A model generated the notes under the pieces. That model worked only from the letters and a program-made list of their open reading frames with translations, was not told the DNA's origin and did not search any database. Positions 1 to 10,396 of a DNA stretch of 64,000 nucleotides are shown piece by piece. Numbering within the stretch: position 1 is the first letter of the stretch; each line of letters opens with the position of its first letter. This DNA comes from Enterobacter sp. RIT418 (GTDB lineage: Bacteria; Pseudomonadota; Gammaproteobacteria; Enterobacterales; Enterobacteriaceae): the NCBI RefSeq assembly GCF_003057745.1, contig NZ_QBJD02000001.1:1-64000 (forward strand), written 5' to 3'. A program made the translations under genes and the position numbers.

Positions 1-143
1 GTCAAAAGCACGGCCAGCTGGCGGCGGTTGCGCCGCTGCCGTCCGCGCACTTTACGAAGCCAAGCATTGTGATTAAACCTAACGCCAATAGCCGTCCGAC
101 GGGTGACACCACCGGCTACCTGGCTAACCCGAAGGAGGTGTGA
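1..143 (+). CDS. dmsB: DMSO reductase iron-sulfur subunit B, 3' end only
   Basis: Only the last 46 codons are present; the 5' part lies outside the window. Reading in the frame that ends at the TGA at 141-143 gives a C-terminus running through KPSIVIKPNANSRP to NPKEV, which matches the tail of DmsB, the 4Fe-4S electron-transfer subunit of anaerobic dimethyl sulfoxide reductase. The cysteine clusters that bind the iron-sulfur centres are upstream and not visible. The stop is one base before the dmsC start, and the dmsC Shine-Dalgarno sequence (GGAGG) lies within its last codons, so the two are translationally coupled in one operon. Confidence 0.9.
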   Translation, partial: QKHGQLAAVAPLPSAHFTKPSIVIKPNANSRPTGDTTGYLANPKEV

Positions 144-144
144 G

Positions 145-1008
145 ATGGGAAGTGGATGGCATGAATGGCCGCTGATGATCTTCACGGTCTTTGGGCAGTG
201 CGTGGCGGGCGGGTTTATTGTTCTCGCGCTGGCGCTGTTAAAGGGTAACCTCACCGCCAGCCAGCAGCAGCGCCTGGTGCTGAGCATGTTTGGCCTGTGG
301 GTGCTGATGGGGATTGGGTTTATCGCCTCTACGCTGCACCTCGGTTCGCCGATGCGTGCGTTTAATTCGCTGAATCGCGTGGGGGCCTCGTCGCTCAGCA
401 ACGAGATTGCCAGCGGGGCGATCTTCTTCGCCATCGGCGGCCTCGGCTGGCTGCTGGCTGCGCTGAACAAGCTGCCTTCAGGATTGCGCAGCCTGTGGCT
501 TATTGTCACGATGGTTCTGGGCGTGGTGTTCGTGTGGATGATGGTGCGGGTTTATAACACCATCGACACCGTGCCAACCTGGTACAGCATCTGGACGCCG
601 ATGAGCTTCTTCCTGACGATGTTTATCGGCGGACCGCTGCTCGGCTTTCTGCTGCTGCGCGTGGCGGGCGTGGACGGCTGGGCGATGCGTTTGCTTCCGG
701 CGGTATCCCTGCTGGCGCTGGTCGTCAGCGCTATCGTGGCGCTGATGCAGGGTGCGGAACTTGCCACGATCCACAGCTCCATTCAGCAGGCCTCCGCTCT
801 GGTGCCGGATTATGGCTCCCTGATGGCGTGGCGAGTCGTGCTGCTTACCGTTGCGCTGGTGTGCTGGATTGCGCCGCAGCTTAAGGGCTACCAGCCCGCG
901 CTGCCGCTCTTATCGCTGGCGTTTGTGCTGGTATTAGCAGGGGAGCTAATCGGTCGCGGCGTGTTCTATGGTCTGCATATGACGGTCGGCATGGCTATCG
1001 CCAGCTAA
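145..1008 (+). CDS. dmsC: DMSO reductase membrane anchor subunit C
   Basis: Integral membrane subunit of the anaerobic DMSO/TMAO reductase DmsABC. It anchors the catalytic AB dimer and oxidises menaquinol, passing electrons to DmsB. The ATG at 145 gives 287 residues, the E. coli length, and begins MGSGWHEWPLM after a strong GGAGG. A longer in-frame reading from 103 would run through the end of dmsB and is not used. About eight hydrophobic segments span the protein. His65, in the segment STLHLGSPM, corresponds to the histidine linked to menaquinol binding in E. coli DmsC. It is the last gene of the dms operon and is followed by a terminator. Confidence 0.95.
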   Translation: MGSGWHEWPLMIFTVFGQCVAGGFIVLALALLKGNLTASQQQRLVLSMFGLWVLMGIGFIASTLHLGSPMRAFNSLNRVGASSLSNEIASGAIFFAIGGLGWLLAALNKLPSGLRSLWLIVTMVLGVVFVWMMVRVYNTIDTVPTWYSIWTPMSFFLTMFIGGPLLGFLLLRVAGVDGWAMRLLPAVSLLALVVSAIVALMQGAELATIHSSIQQASALVPDYGSLMAWRVVLLTVALVCWIAPQLKGYQPALPLLSLAFVLVLAGELIGRGVFYGLHMTVGMAIAS

Positions 1009-1030
1009 AGCTGATTTTTTATTATATAAA

Positions 1031-1062
1031 GCCGGGACTTAATGCCCGGCTTTTCTTTTTTT
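1031..1062 (+). terminator. Rho-independent terminator after dmsC
   Basis: GCCGGG (1031-1036) pairs with CCCGGC (1045-1050) across an 8-base loop and is followed by a T-rich tract (TTTTCTTTTTTT). It lies 22 bases after the dmsC stop and closes the dms operon. Confidence 0.85.
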
Positions 1063-1218
1063 AATCATGAAATTTTTCGACTGATGTCCAAAAAGCATTT
1101 TCACCATAAACAAATAAAAACAATCAGATAATAAATATCGATAGCAACCGCTCCGTTAGCAGGATGAGTTTTTTAAATCGACGAGGCGCATATCGTGCGT
1201 AGCGCCTGAAGCGGTGGA

Positions 1219-1246
1219 TTGACTTTGTTTTTGCCGGTGGCATGAT
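1219..1246 (+). promoter_or_regulatory. Candidate sigma-70 promoter for ycaD
   Basis: TTGACT (1219-1224) is separated by 16 bases from CATGAT (1241-1246), about 37 bases before the ycaD start. The -10 matches only four of six consensus bases, so this is tentative. The rest of 1063-1218 is AT-rich and shows no gene; E. coli carries ycaC between dmsC and ycaD, and no trace of it is visible here. Confidence 0.3.
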
Positions 1247-1283
1247 GCGCACGAAATCTGAACTTCCTCACGGTTTTTAATCC

Positions 1284-2432
1284 ATGACCACCTATACCCG
1301 GCCAGTGCTGCTGTTGCTCTGTGGCCTACTTTTGCTGACGCTGGCGATCGCGGTGTTAAACACGCTCGTCCCGCTGTGGCTTGCCCATGAAAACTTACCG
1401 ACCTGGCAGGTGGGTATGGTTAGCTCATCCTTTTTTACCGGCAATCTTCTTGGCACATTATTAACCGGCAGCCTGATCAAGCGTTTCGGCTTTAACCGCA
1501 GCTATTATTTTGCGTCATTACTTTTCGCCGCGGGATGCGCCGGTTTAGGGCTGATGGTGGGCTTCTGGAGCTGGATGGCCTGGCGCTTTATCGCGGGCGT
1601 GGGCTGCGCGATGATCTGGGTCGTGGTCGAAAGCGCCCTGATGTGCAGCGGTACTTCCCGCAACCGGGGTCGCCTGCTGGCGGCCTATATGATGGTCTAC
1701 TATATTGGCACCGTCCTGGGCCAGCTGATGGTCAGCAAGCTGCCAACCGACCTGATGAGCGTTCTGCCGTGGGTCACGGGCATGGTGCTGGCCGCGATCC
1801 TGCCGCTGCTTTTCACGCGGATTGTGAACCAGAACAGCGAGCATCAGGAAGCCACGCACGTCTGGCCCATGCTCAGACTGCGCCAGGCGCGTCTTGGTGT
1901 AAACGGCTGTATCATCTCCGGGATCGTACTGGGCTCTCTCTATGGCCTGATGCCACTCTATCTTAACCATCAGGGCGTCAGCGATTCCGGCATCGGCTTC
2001 TGGATGGCGGTAATGGTCAGCGCCGGCATTGTCGGCCAATGGCCGATTGGTCGCCTGGCCGATCGCTTTGGTCGCCTGCTGGTGCTGCGCGTGCAGGTCT
2101 TTGTGGTGATCATGGGATGCCTGGCAATGCTTAGCAATGCAGCCATGGCTCCCGCGCTGTTTATCCTGGGGGCGGCGGGCTTCACGCTCTATCCGGTTGC
2201 GATGGCCTGGGCCTGTGAGAAAGTTGAGCATCACCAGCTGGTGGCGATGAACCAGGCGCTGCTGTTGAGCTACACCATCGGCAGCCTGCTCGGACCCACC
2301 TTTACCTCAGTGTTAATGCAGAACTATTCCGACAATCTTCTGTTTATCATGATTGCCAGCGTGTCGTTTATCTATCTCCTGATGCTGCTGCGAAAAGCGG
2401 GCGAGCATCCGACGCCTGTGGCACATGCCTGA
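1284..2432 (+). CDS. ycaD: MFS-type transporter YcaD
   Basis: A 382-residue major facilitator superfamily permease of the inner membrane, the same length as E. coli YcaD, and nearly all hydrophobic with about twelve predicted helices. The loop after helix 2 carries [12 protein letters not shown], and the equivalent loop of the second half reads [11 protein letters not shown], the MFS signature pattern. The substrate is not established for the family. There is no strong Shine-Dalgarno sequence before the ATG, but the start is supported by N-terminal similarity to YcaD (TYTRPV near the start). It appears monocistronic, with its own terminator. Confidence 0.93.
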   Translation: MTTYTRPVLLLLCGLLLLTLAIAVLNTLVPLWLAHENLPTWQVGMVSSSFFTGNLLGTLLTGSLIKRFGFNRSYYFASLLFAAGCAGLGLMVGFWSWMAWRFIAGVGCAMIWVVVESALMCSGTSRNRGRLLAAYMMVYYIGTVLGQLMVSKLPTDLMSVLPWVTGMVLAAILPLLFTRIVNQNSEHQEATHVWPMLRLRQARLGVNGCIISGIVLGSLYGLMPLYLNHQGVSDSGIGFWMAVMVSAGIVGQWPIGRLADRFGRLLVLRVQVFVVIMGCLAMLSNAAMAPALFILGAAGFTLYPVAMAWACEKVEHHQLVAMNQALLLSYTIGSLLGPTFTSVLMQNYSDNLLFIMIASVSFIYLLMLLRKAGEHPTPVAHA

Positions 2433-2438
2433 TGAAAT

Positions 2439-2466
2439 AAAAGCCCGTTAATGACGGGCTTTTTTG
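2439..2466 (+). terminator. Rho-independent terminator after ycaD
   Basis: AGCCCGT (2442-2448) and ACGGGCT (2454-2460) form a stem with a 5-base loop, followed by six Ts. It lies immediately after the ycaD stop. Confidence 0.9.
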
Positions 2467-2555
2467 TCCACATCACATATAAGACTTTTACGCATTGTTT
2501 GTTTTACCCGCCAGGCGATAATTCAAATGAGTTCTACCACTAAAAGGCAACAATC

Positions 2556-3077
2556 ATGTCTAAAGGTCGTTTTTCCACTACCGCGCTTGCCGTAGTGTTG
2601 TCTTTAACGTTTGCAACGGCTCCGGTCATGGCTAATCCTGGAAACGGGAATGGCGGTGGACACGGAAACGGTGGCGGACAAAATAATGGCGCAAATCATG
2701 GTAACGGGAACTCGGGTAACCATGGTAATAAGCAAAATAGCGGTCATGAAAACCCCGGAAAATCAGATAAGAGTTTTAAAAACGGCAAAGACGTCAGTAA
2801 TGATGTCGATGCTCGCGTTAGCTTCGATCGTGCCCGACACCTCGCACTGAATTACGGCCTAACGGGATATGATTCTCTGCCTCCGGGTATTGCGAAAAAC
2901 CTCGCACGCGGTAAACCACTTCCTCCGGGTATTGCCAAGAAGGCCGTGCCAGCCTCCATGCTCGGCCAGCTCCCATCCTATCCGGGTTATGAATGGCGCG
3001 TAGTGGGTGACGATTTGGTACTTATTGCGCTGAGTACGGCGATTGTGACCACTATTATTAACGGTGTCTTTAAATAG
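2556..3077 (+). CDS. Secreted CigR/RcnB-family protein, Gly/Asn/His-rich
   Basis: A 173-residue exported protein resembling the anti-virulence regulator CigR family (RcnB-like). Residues 1-26 form a signal peptide with likely cleavage after PVMA. Residues 27-75 are low-complexity repeats of Gly, Asn and His, possibly metal-binding. A conserved C-terminal part follows, in which LPPGIAK occurs twice (about 108-114 and 122-128), then YPGYEWRVVGDD and a hydrophobic tail LVLIALSTAIVTTIINGVF that could insert in a membrane. CigR in Salmonella is a SPI-3 protein that restrains MgtC; here no mgtC is near, so the role is open. It stands alone between two terminators, where E. coli has ycaM, ycaN and ycaK. 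The family assignment is by motif memory. Confidence 0.8.
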   Translation: MSKGRFSTTALAVVLSLTFATAPVMANPGNGNGGGHGNGGGQNNGANHGNGNSGNHGNKQNSGHENPGKSDKSFKNGKDVSNDVDARVSFDRARHLALNYGLTGYDSLPPGIAKNLARGKPLPPGIAKKAVPASMLGQLPSYPGYEWRVVGDDLVLIALSTAIVTTIINGVFK

Positions 3078-3080
3078 AAT

Positions 3081-3114
3081 AAAAAACGCCCGGTTATTAT
3101 ACCGGGCGTTTTAT
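3081..3114. terminator. Bidirectional terminator between the CigR-like gene and pflA
   Basis: AACGCCCGGT (3085-3094) pairs with ACCGGGCGTT (3101-3110) around a 6-base loop. There is an A-rich run on the left and a T-rich run on the right, so it can end transcripts from both convergent genes. Confidence 0.9.
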
Positions 3115-3854
3115 TAATACATCACCTTGTGACCGTACTGTTCAAGAATACCTTTCACGCGCTCCATGGTCTCTTTCTTCGGCGGCTTAACGCCATCAAG
3201 CTTATATTCTTCGCCCATCGCAACCCACTTGTGTTTACCCAGTTCGTGATAGGGCAGGAGTTCAATTTTCTCCACGTTGCCCATATCCCGGGTAAATTCG
3301 CCCAGGCGGTGCGCGGAATCATCATCATCTGACCATCCCGGTACGACGACGTAGCGTATCCAGGTTTTGATGCCCTTATCGGCGATGTATTTTGCAAACT
3401 CGAGCGTACGGTGGTTAGAGACGCCAACCAGGTTCTGGTGGATCTCATCGTTCATTTGTTTGAGATCGAGCATCACCAGATCGGTGACTTCAAGCAGTTC
3501 GTCAATGACCGGATCGTAGCGACGAACAAAACCGTTGGTGTCGAGGCAGGTGTGAATGCCTTCTTTACGGCAGGCGCGGAACCAGTCGCGCACAAACTCT
3601 GCCTGAAGAATAGCCTCACCGCCGGATGCGGTTACGCCGCCGCCGGACGCGTTCATGAAGTGGCGGTAGGTCACCACCTCTTTCATTAAATCTTCAACGG
3701 TGACTTCTTTGCCGCCGTGGGTATCCCAGGTATCGCGGTTGTGACAGTACAGGCAGCGCATCAGGCAGCCCTGGAAGAAGGTGATGAAGCGAATGCCTGG
3801 GCCATCGACGGTGCCACAGGATTCAAAGGAGTGAATACGACCAATAGTTGACAT
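3114..3854 (-). CDS. pflA: Pyruvate formate-lyase 1-activating enzyme
   Basis: Radical-SAM enzyme that uses a 4Fe-4S cluster and S-adenosylmethionine to put the glycyl radical on PflB. The cluster motif CX3CX2C is seen as [11 protein letters not shown] (Cys30, 34 and 37 counting Met1). The start at 3854 ([12 protein letters not shown]) gives 246 residues, the E. coli length; an in-frame extension to 3944 adds 30 unconserved residues and is rejected. It is cytoplasmic. It lies downstream of pflB on the same strand but about 200 bp away, with a terminator between, so it is probably transcribed partly from its own promoter. Confidence 0.97.
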   Translation of the reverse strand: MSTIGRIHSFESCGTVDGPGIRFITFFQGCLMRCLYCHNRDTWDTHGGKEVTVEDLMKEVVTYRHFMNASGGGVTASGGEAILQAEFVRDWFRACRKEGIHTCLDTNGFVRRYDPVIDELLEVTDLVMLDLKQMNDEIHQNLVGVSNHRTLEFAKYIADKGIKTWIRYVVVPGWSDDDDSAHRLGEFTRDMGNVEKIELLPYHELGKHKWVAMGEEYKLDGVKPPKKETMERVKGILEQYGHKVMY

Positions 3855-3987
3855 TGCGGTGATATCTCCAGATTCGGCCCGTCCGGGACCTGAGTATGCA
3901 CAGCTCAATCCGGCTGTGTTAAGTCTGTTTTGGCTGCTATCCAATCATTATAGATAGCGGCCAAAAGAGACTGAGAAGGAGAGGGTG

Positions 3988-4016
3988 CTAAAAAGGCCCC
4001 ACTTGCGTGGAGCCTT
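3988..4016 (-). terminator. Terminator after pflB
   Basis: On the minus strand AAAGGC-T-CCAC and GTGG-G-GCCTTT form a stem with a 4-base loop, followed by TTTTT. It is placed 41 bases beyond the pflB stop and separates pflB from pflA. The remainder of 3855-3987 shows no gene and presumably holds the pflA promoter. Confidence 0.75.
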
Positions 4017-4056
4017 TATTGTACGCTTTTTAACGCGTGATTTCAGTCAAATCCAC

Positions 4057-6339
<2,283 letters not shown>

Positions 6340-6390
6340 GTAACACCTACCTTCTTAAGTGGATTTTTTATTTACTGCCTGAGACAACCA

Positions 6391-7248
6391 TTAATGATGA
6401 TTGTCGCCACGCAGGTAAATGACCCAGTATGTCAACCCAACTAACAGACCCCCACCGATAATGTTCCCGATAGTGACAGGGATCAGGTTATCAGTAATGA
6501 AATTCATGATAGTCAGGTGTGAGAAACTTTCCGGGGTTGAACCAACTGCAGTCCAGAACTCCGGGCTCGCAAAGTTGCGAATAACAATCTCCATCGGGAT
6601 CATAAACATATTCGCGATACTGTGTTCGAAGCCGCTGGCAACAAACATCGCAACCGGCAGAACCATAATCATGGCTTTGTCCATCAGGCTACGACCAGAG
6701 TAGCTCATCCAGACCGCCAGGCAGACCATCAGGTTTGCGAGGATGCCGAGAGCAACGGCTTCGATAAATGTATGGTGCATTTTGTGGTCAGCGGTTTGCA
6801 GGACGTTAAGCCCCCAGCCACCGTTGGCGGTCATATACTCGCCAGAGAGCCACATCAACAAAACAAAGAGCAGACAGCCAAACAGGTTACCCACATAGAC
6901 GTTGAACCAGTTGCGCGCCAGTTGGCCCCAGGTAATTCTTCCGCTGGCTTTCGCTACGACGATCAGTACCGTTGAGGTAAAGAGGTCAGCACCGCAGATG
7001 ACGCAAAGAATCAGACCCAGTGAGAAGCAGATACCACCAATCAGTTTCGCGATGCCGAAAGGCATGTCGGCCGTGCCGGTAGTGGCAGTGATGTAGAAGA
7101 CAAAAGCAATGGAGATGAACACACCAGCGGTAATCGCCAGGAAAAACGTGGTCATCGGGTGTTTCGTTGCTTTATAGACACCCGCTTCTTCGGCCACTTT
7201 GGCCATTGCAGCTGGGAGTAAAAGATCAAAAGGGTTGTCAGCTTTCAC
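6391..7248 (-). CDS. focA: Formate channel FocA
   Basis: Pentameric inner-membrane formate channel of the FNT family that moves the formate made by PflB. The GTG at 7246-7248 is chosen as start: it gives 285 residues beginning (M)KADNPFDLLLPAAM, exactly the E. coli form, and a GAGAGAG Shine-Dalgarno sequence precedes it. The in-frame ATG 14 codons upstream is not conserved. Six transmembrane stretches are evident; the pore histidine motif FEHSIANMF is present. It is first gene of focA-pflB, with an FNR-type promoter 26 bases upstream of the GTG. Confidence 0.96.
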   Translation of the reverse strand: MKADNPFDLLLPAAMAKVAEEAGVYKATKHPMTTFFLAITAGVFISIAFVFYITATTGTADMPFGIAKLIGGICFSLGLILCVICGADLFTSTVLIVVAKASGRITWGQLARNWFNVYVGNLFGCLLFVLLMWLSGEYMTANGGWGLNVLQTADHKMHHTFIEAVALGILANLMVCLAVWMSYSGRSLMDKAMIMVLPVAMFVASGFEHSIANMFMIPMEIVIRNFASPEFWTAVGSTPESFSHLTIMNFITDNLIPVTIGNIIGGGLLVGLTYWVIYLRGDNHH

Positions 7249-7280
7249 ACTAACTCTCTCTTTATTAAGTCGGCGACGAG

Positions 7281-7322
7281 ATACTAACAAAGCATTATAG
7301 AAGAGAAATTGATATAGATCAT
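7281..7322 (-). promoter_or_regulatory. FNR site and -10 of the focA-pflB promoter
   Basis: TTGATATAGATCAT at 7309-7322 matches the FNR consensus TTGAT-N4-ATCAA in nine of ten positions. On the minus strand TAGTAT (7281-7286) sits where a -10 would put the start site near 7274, which places the FNR site at about -41.5, the class II position known for focA-pfl in E. coli. A second perfect TATAAT on the minus strand (7294-7299) could serve another start. The start position is inferred, not measured. Confidence 0.75.
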
Positions 7323-7568
7323 ATCTCGCCTGGCTTATAGGCCCGCTATGTGTATGGTTTTACAGCAAAAGCGGAGTAAGTTTTTGATTATCCGAATAAA
7401 AATAAATTTTAAAAGTTATGAAAAGAGTTGAATTATTTCGTTCAGCCTCCCTTAAAACAGTTAATTAAAATGGAGTATTTACCATAAAAGGTAACACTAA
7501 AGCCCGGGTAAGTATTTTTATATTTACCTTGATTTAACTATAATATTACATTCAATTGTCATTGCCGG
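7323..7568. other. AT-rich intergenic stretch between focA promoter and ycaO
   Basis: There is no gene in this interval. It is very AT-rich (for example 7390-7450 and 7500-7560), consistent with the extended ArcA/IHF/FNR-controlled upstream region of focA-pflB in E. coli. I could not assign individual ArcA or IHF sites with confidence. Confidence 0.5.
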
Positions 7569-7601
7569 AAAAATATAAAACGGGGCAATGAAATTGCCCC
7601 G
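7569..7601 (-). terminator. Terminator after ycaO
   Basis: CGGGGCAAT (7581-7589) and ATTGCCCCG (7593-7601) form a near-perfect 9-bp hairpin with a 3-base loop. In the minus-strand reading it is followed by TTTTATATTT. It lies about 50 bases past the ycaO stop. Confidence 0.85.
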
Positions 7602-7653
7602 TAATATAGCCCAGGCGAGAGAGTTCGCCTACAGTTAGTAATGTTATATGCGC

Positions 7654-9414
7654 TTATTTTGACCAGTAAGCGGCTTTTGCTTTCTGCAATTTCTCATAGG
7701 CTTTTAGCAGCGACTGATGCGCCGGGAAGGCTTTGAGATCGCTATCAACCGCCTGCAGGCCGTAGAACGGCTCTTCACCGCTCAGCGCCGCGCTGGCGGC
7801 TTCAACCGCCTCTGCGCCGTACATACGCACAAACGCATTAAGATATTGCAGCGGCTCTCGCTCTTCTTCCTGAGAGAGCAGAAGCAGCGTTTGCAGGCAG
7901 CGGTAGTAGTTAGTGCGCTCGGCAGAGAATACGGACTGGTTGAATTCCATCGTCCATTCCGTCCAGGCCAGAGCCTGATCCAGATCGCCGCCCGCCAGCG
8001 CCAGCATCGCCTTGAGTTCACCGATACGCAAAGTGTACCAGCCGTTGTCTTTCCCGGTCGCCAGGCCCAGCAGCTCGCGCACGCGAGTAAAGTCATCGTG
8101 GCCTTCTTCGTCCAGCTGGGCGATCAGGTTCAGATAATCTTCTTTTTCCCATTCGCTGCCCGGCAGGGCCAGCAGCGTTTCACGAAGGTGCGCGCCCATG
8201 CTGTTGTTCGCCAGCCACAGATCTTCCGCCGGATAAATATCGGACATGCCCGGCACGATAATACGGCAGGCGTAAACGCCCAGATGCTCATAGTCAGCAA
8301 TGTAGACTTCCCGATCTTCCGCGCTGAAGATTGCCATCAGCGTGGCGAACTCTTCTTCCGTGGTGCCCGCAAAGCTCCAGTCGACGAAAGGATAATCTGC
8401 GTCCTGTTTGAACATATCCCAGGAGATCAAACCGCTGGAATCGATGAAGTGGGTCTCAAGGTTGGTATGTTCGGCCACTTCTTCGTCATCAAAGGTCGGC
8501 GGGGTAAACACGTCAAGATCCTTCAGGCTACGGCCCTGCAGCAGCTCGGTCACGGTACGCTCCAGCGCTACGCCGAAGTCCGGGTGTGCGCCGAAGGAGG
8601 CGAAGCAGGTTCCGTTTGCCGGGTTGAACAGTACCACGCAGATAACCGGGTATTTACCGCCCAGAGAACCGTCATACGCAAAGATTGGGAAGCCTTCTGC
8701 TTCCAGCTTCGCGATGGATTCCACTACGCCCGGATAGCGCGCCAGCACGTCAGCCGGGATTTCAGGCAGGCTGATGGATTCAGCAATAATGCGGTTTTTA
8801 ATGTGGCGTTCGAAAACTTCAGACAGGCCCTGAACGCGCGCTTCGTTGCGGGTATTACCGGCAGACATGCCGTTCGATACATACAGGTTGCCGACGATGT
8901 TCATCGGGATATACACCGTCTGCTCGTCGGACTGACGGGTAAACGGCAGGGCGCAGACACCGCGATCCTCATTGCCGGACTGAAGATCGATCAGCATGCT
9001 GGCGGTGAGCTCGTTCTCCGGATCGTAGAACGCACGCAGGCGAGCGTCGAGAATGCCTTCCGGCAGCGCATCGTCGTCGGTCAGCGGGAACCATTTTTCA
9101 TTTGGATAGTGGACGAACGGGCCGTTGGCGATGGTTTCGCCCAGCCAGAAATCGGCGAAGAAATAGTTAGTCGAGAGACGCTCAAAATACTCACCCAGCG
9201 CGGAGGCCAGCGCGGCTTTTTTAGTGGCGCCTTTGCCGTTGGTAAAGCACAGCGCGCACTCTTTGTCGCGAATATGCACGGACCAGACGTGAGGCACCGG
9301 GTTCAGCCAGGAGGCTTCTTCAATATTAAAGCCCAGGTCGGTCAGTTTTTGCTGGAAGCGAGCGATGGAATCTTCCAGGGCGGCGTCTTTGCCGGGGATA
9401 AACGTTTGAGTCAT
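7654..9414 (-). CDS. ycaO: YcaO cyclodehydratase-family protein (S12 methylthiolation factor)
   Basis: Founding member of the YcaO superfamily of ATP-dependent enzymes. In E. coli it assists RimO in beta-methylthiolation of ribosomal protein S12. The start at 9414 (MTQTFIPGKDAAL) gives 586 residues, the E. coli length; the frame stays open upstream to 9708, but that extension is unconserved. The ATP-binding core is visible as SNGMSAGNTRNEA and GLSEVFERHIK, with FGAHPDFGVALERT following. The last 180 residues are helical and TPR-like. It is divergent from ycaP, with about 127 bases between starts, and has its own terminator. There is no azoline biosynthesis partner nearby, so this is the housekeeping form. 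Confidence 0.95.
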   Translation of the reverse strand: MTQTFIPGKDAALEDSIARFQQKLTDLGFNIEEASWLNPVPHVWSVHIRDKECALCFTNGKGATKKAALASALGEYFERLSTNYFFADFWLGETIANGPFVHYPNEKWFPLTDDDALPEGILDARLRAFYDPENELTASMLIDLQSGNEDRGVCALPFTRQSDEQTVYIPMNIVGNLYVSNGMSAGNTRNEARVQGLSEVFERHIKNRIIAESISLPEIPADVLARYPGVVESIAKLEAEGFPIFAYDGSLGGKYPVICVVLFNPANGTCFASFGAHPDFGVALERTVTELLQGRSLKDLDVFTPPTFDDEEVAEHTNLETHFIDSSGLISWDMFKQDADYPFVDWSFAGTTEEEFATLMAIFSAEDREVYIADYEHLGVYACRIIVPGMSDIYPAEDLWLANNSMGAHLRETLLALPGSEWEKEDYLNLIAQLDEEGHDDFTRVRELLGLATGKDNGWYTLRIGELKAMLALAGGDLDQALAWTEWTMEFNQSVFSAERTNYYRCLQTLLLLSQEEEREPLQYLNAFVRMYGAEAVEAASAALSGEEPFYGLQAVDSDLKAFPAHQSLLKAYEKLQKAKAAYWSK

Positions 9415-9541
9415 GGCGTTCACTTTTATCGTACGTAAAGCGCGCAATGATACGGGTTTTGCGTGACGGGTGCTATCTCCGGCGAAAATAAATGCCTGAG
9501 CTATGCTTATAACCAGTAACCTACTGTTAAGGCATAAAAAA

Positions 9542-10234
9542 ATGAAAGCATTCGACCTCCAGCGGATGGCGTTTGATAAGGTCCCCCCTGAGTTTTTAGG
9601 CGAAGTGGCGCTACGAAGCTTATATACCTTCGTGCTGGTCTTTCTGTTTCTCAAAATCACCGGACGGCGCGGCGTACGCCAGATGTCGCTCTTCGAAGTG
9701 CTCATCATCCTGACGCTAGGCTCGGCGGCAGGGGACGTAGCCTTTTATGACGACGTGCCGATGGTACCCGTCTTCATCGTCTTCGTTTCGCTGGCGCTGC
9801 TCTACCGTCTGGTGATGTGGCTAATGTCGAAAAGCGAAAAGCTGGAGGACCTGCTTGAAGGCAAGCCGGTCGTTATCGTTGAGGACGGGCAGCTGGCGTG
9901 GGAGAAAGTCAAAAGTGCCAACATGACGGAGTTCGAGTTCTTCATGGAGCTGCGGCTTAACAGCGTAGAACAGCTGGGGCAGGTGCGGCTGGCCATTATG
10001 GAAACGAACGGGCAGATCAGCGTGTACTACTATGCCGATGACGAGGTTAAGCCCGGCCTCTGCATCTTGCCCGACATGCTGGTGGAACGCTTTCGTGTTG
10101 TGCCAGAAACCGAAATGTATGCCTGCGTAAGATGTAGCCATGTCGTTCCCATGAAGGCCGGCGATCGTCAATTATGTCCTCGCTGCGCAAATCCGGAATG
10201 GACGAAGGTAAGCCGGGCCAAACGGCTAACCTGA
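9542..10234 (+). CDS. ycaP: DUF421 inner-membrane protein YcaP
   Basis: A 230-residue membrane protein of the YetF/DUF421 family, function unknown. The ATG at 9542 (MKAFDLQRMAFDKVP) matches the E. coli start; a longer frame from 9503 is unconserved. The N-terminal third has two or three membrane segments flanking KITGRRGVRQMSLFE, a conserved motif. The central DUF421 domain begins near GKPVVIVEDG. The C-terminus has two CxxC pairs (CVRC and CPRC), suggesting a small zinc ribbon. It is divergent from ycaO. Confidence 0.93.
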   Translation: MKAFDLQRMAFDKVPPEFLGEVALRSLYTFVLVFLFLKITGRRGVRQMSLFEVLIILTLGSAAGDVAFYDDVPMVPVFIVFVSLALLYRLVMWLMSKSEKLEDLLEGKPVVIVEDGQLAWEKVKSANMTEFEFFMELRLNSVEQLGQVRLAIMETNGQISVYYYADDEVKPGLCILPDMLVERFRVVPETEMYACVRCSHVVPMKAGDRQLCPRCANPEWTKVSRAKRLT

Positions 10235-10280
10235 CAGCCTTTTTGTCGGTTTTGTCACGAACCGCTGGCAGATTGTATTG

Positions 10281-10296
10281 TGTGATGATGGCCACA
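10281..10296 (+). promoter_or_regulatory. CRP-type site upstream of serC
   Basis: TGTGA-TGATGG-CCACA matches the CRP consensus TGTGA-N6-TCACA at nine of ten arm positions with exact spacing. It is 101 bases before the serC start. cAMP-CRP and Lrp are reported to regulate serC-aroA in E. coli, so the site is plausible, though its distance to a start site is not known here. Confidence 0.6.
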
Positions 10297-10396
10297 TTTT
10301 TCCGGCCATCCGTTTTAGCCATTGCGGCGCGTGTCGCTGGATGATAAAACCGATAGCCACAGTAATAACTTATTGCTTTTAGCGTGGTGAGGGGAA

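Noticed and set aside
7654-9414. ycaO as part of an azoline-peptide or thioamide natural product cluster
   Set aside because: No precursor peptide, ocin-ThiF-like or dehydrogenase partner lies nearby; sequence and context are those of the housekeeping S12-modification factor.
7717-9438. 573-codon open frame antisense to ycaO
   Set aside because: Same cause as above; ycaO matches a known family over its full length, and the antisense product is unlike any protein I recognise.
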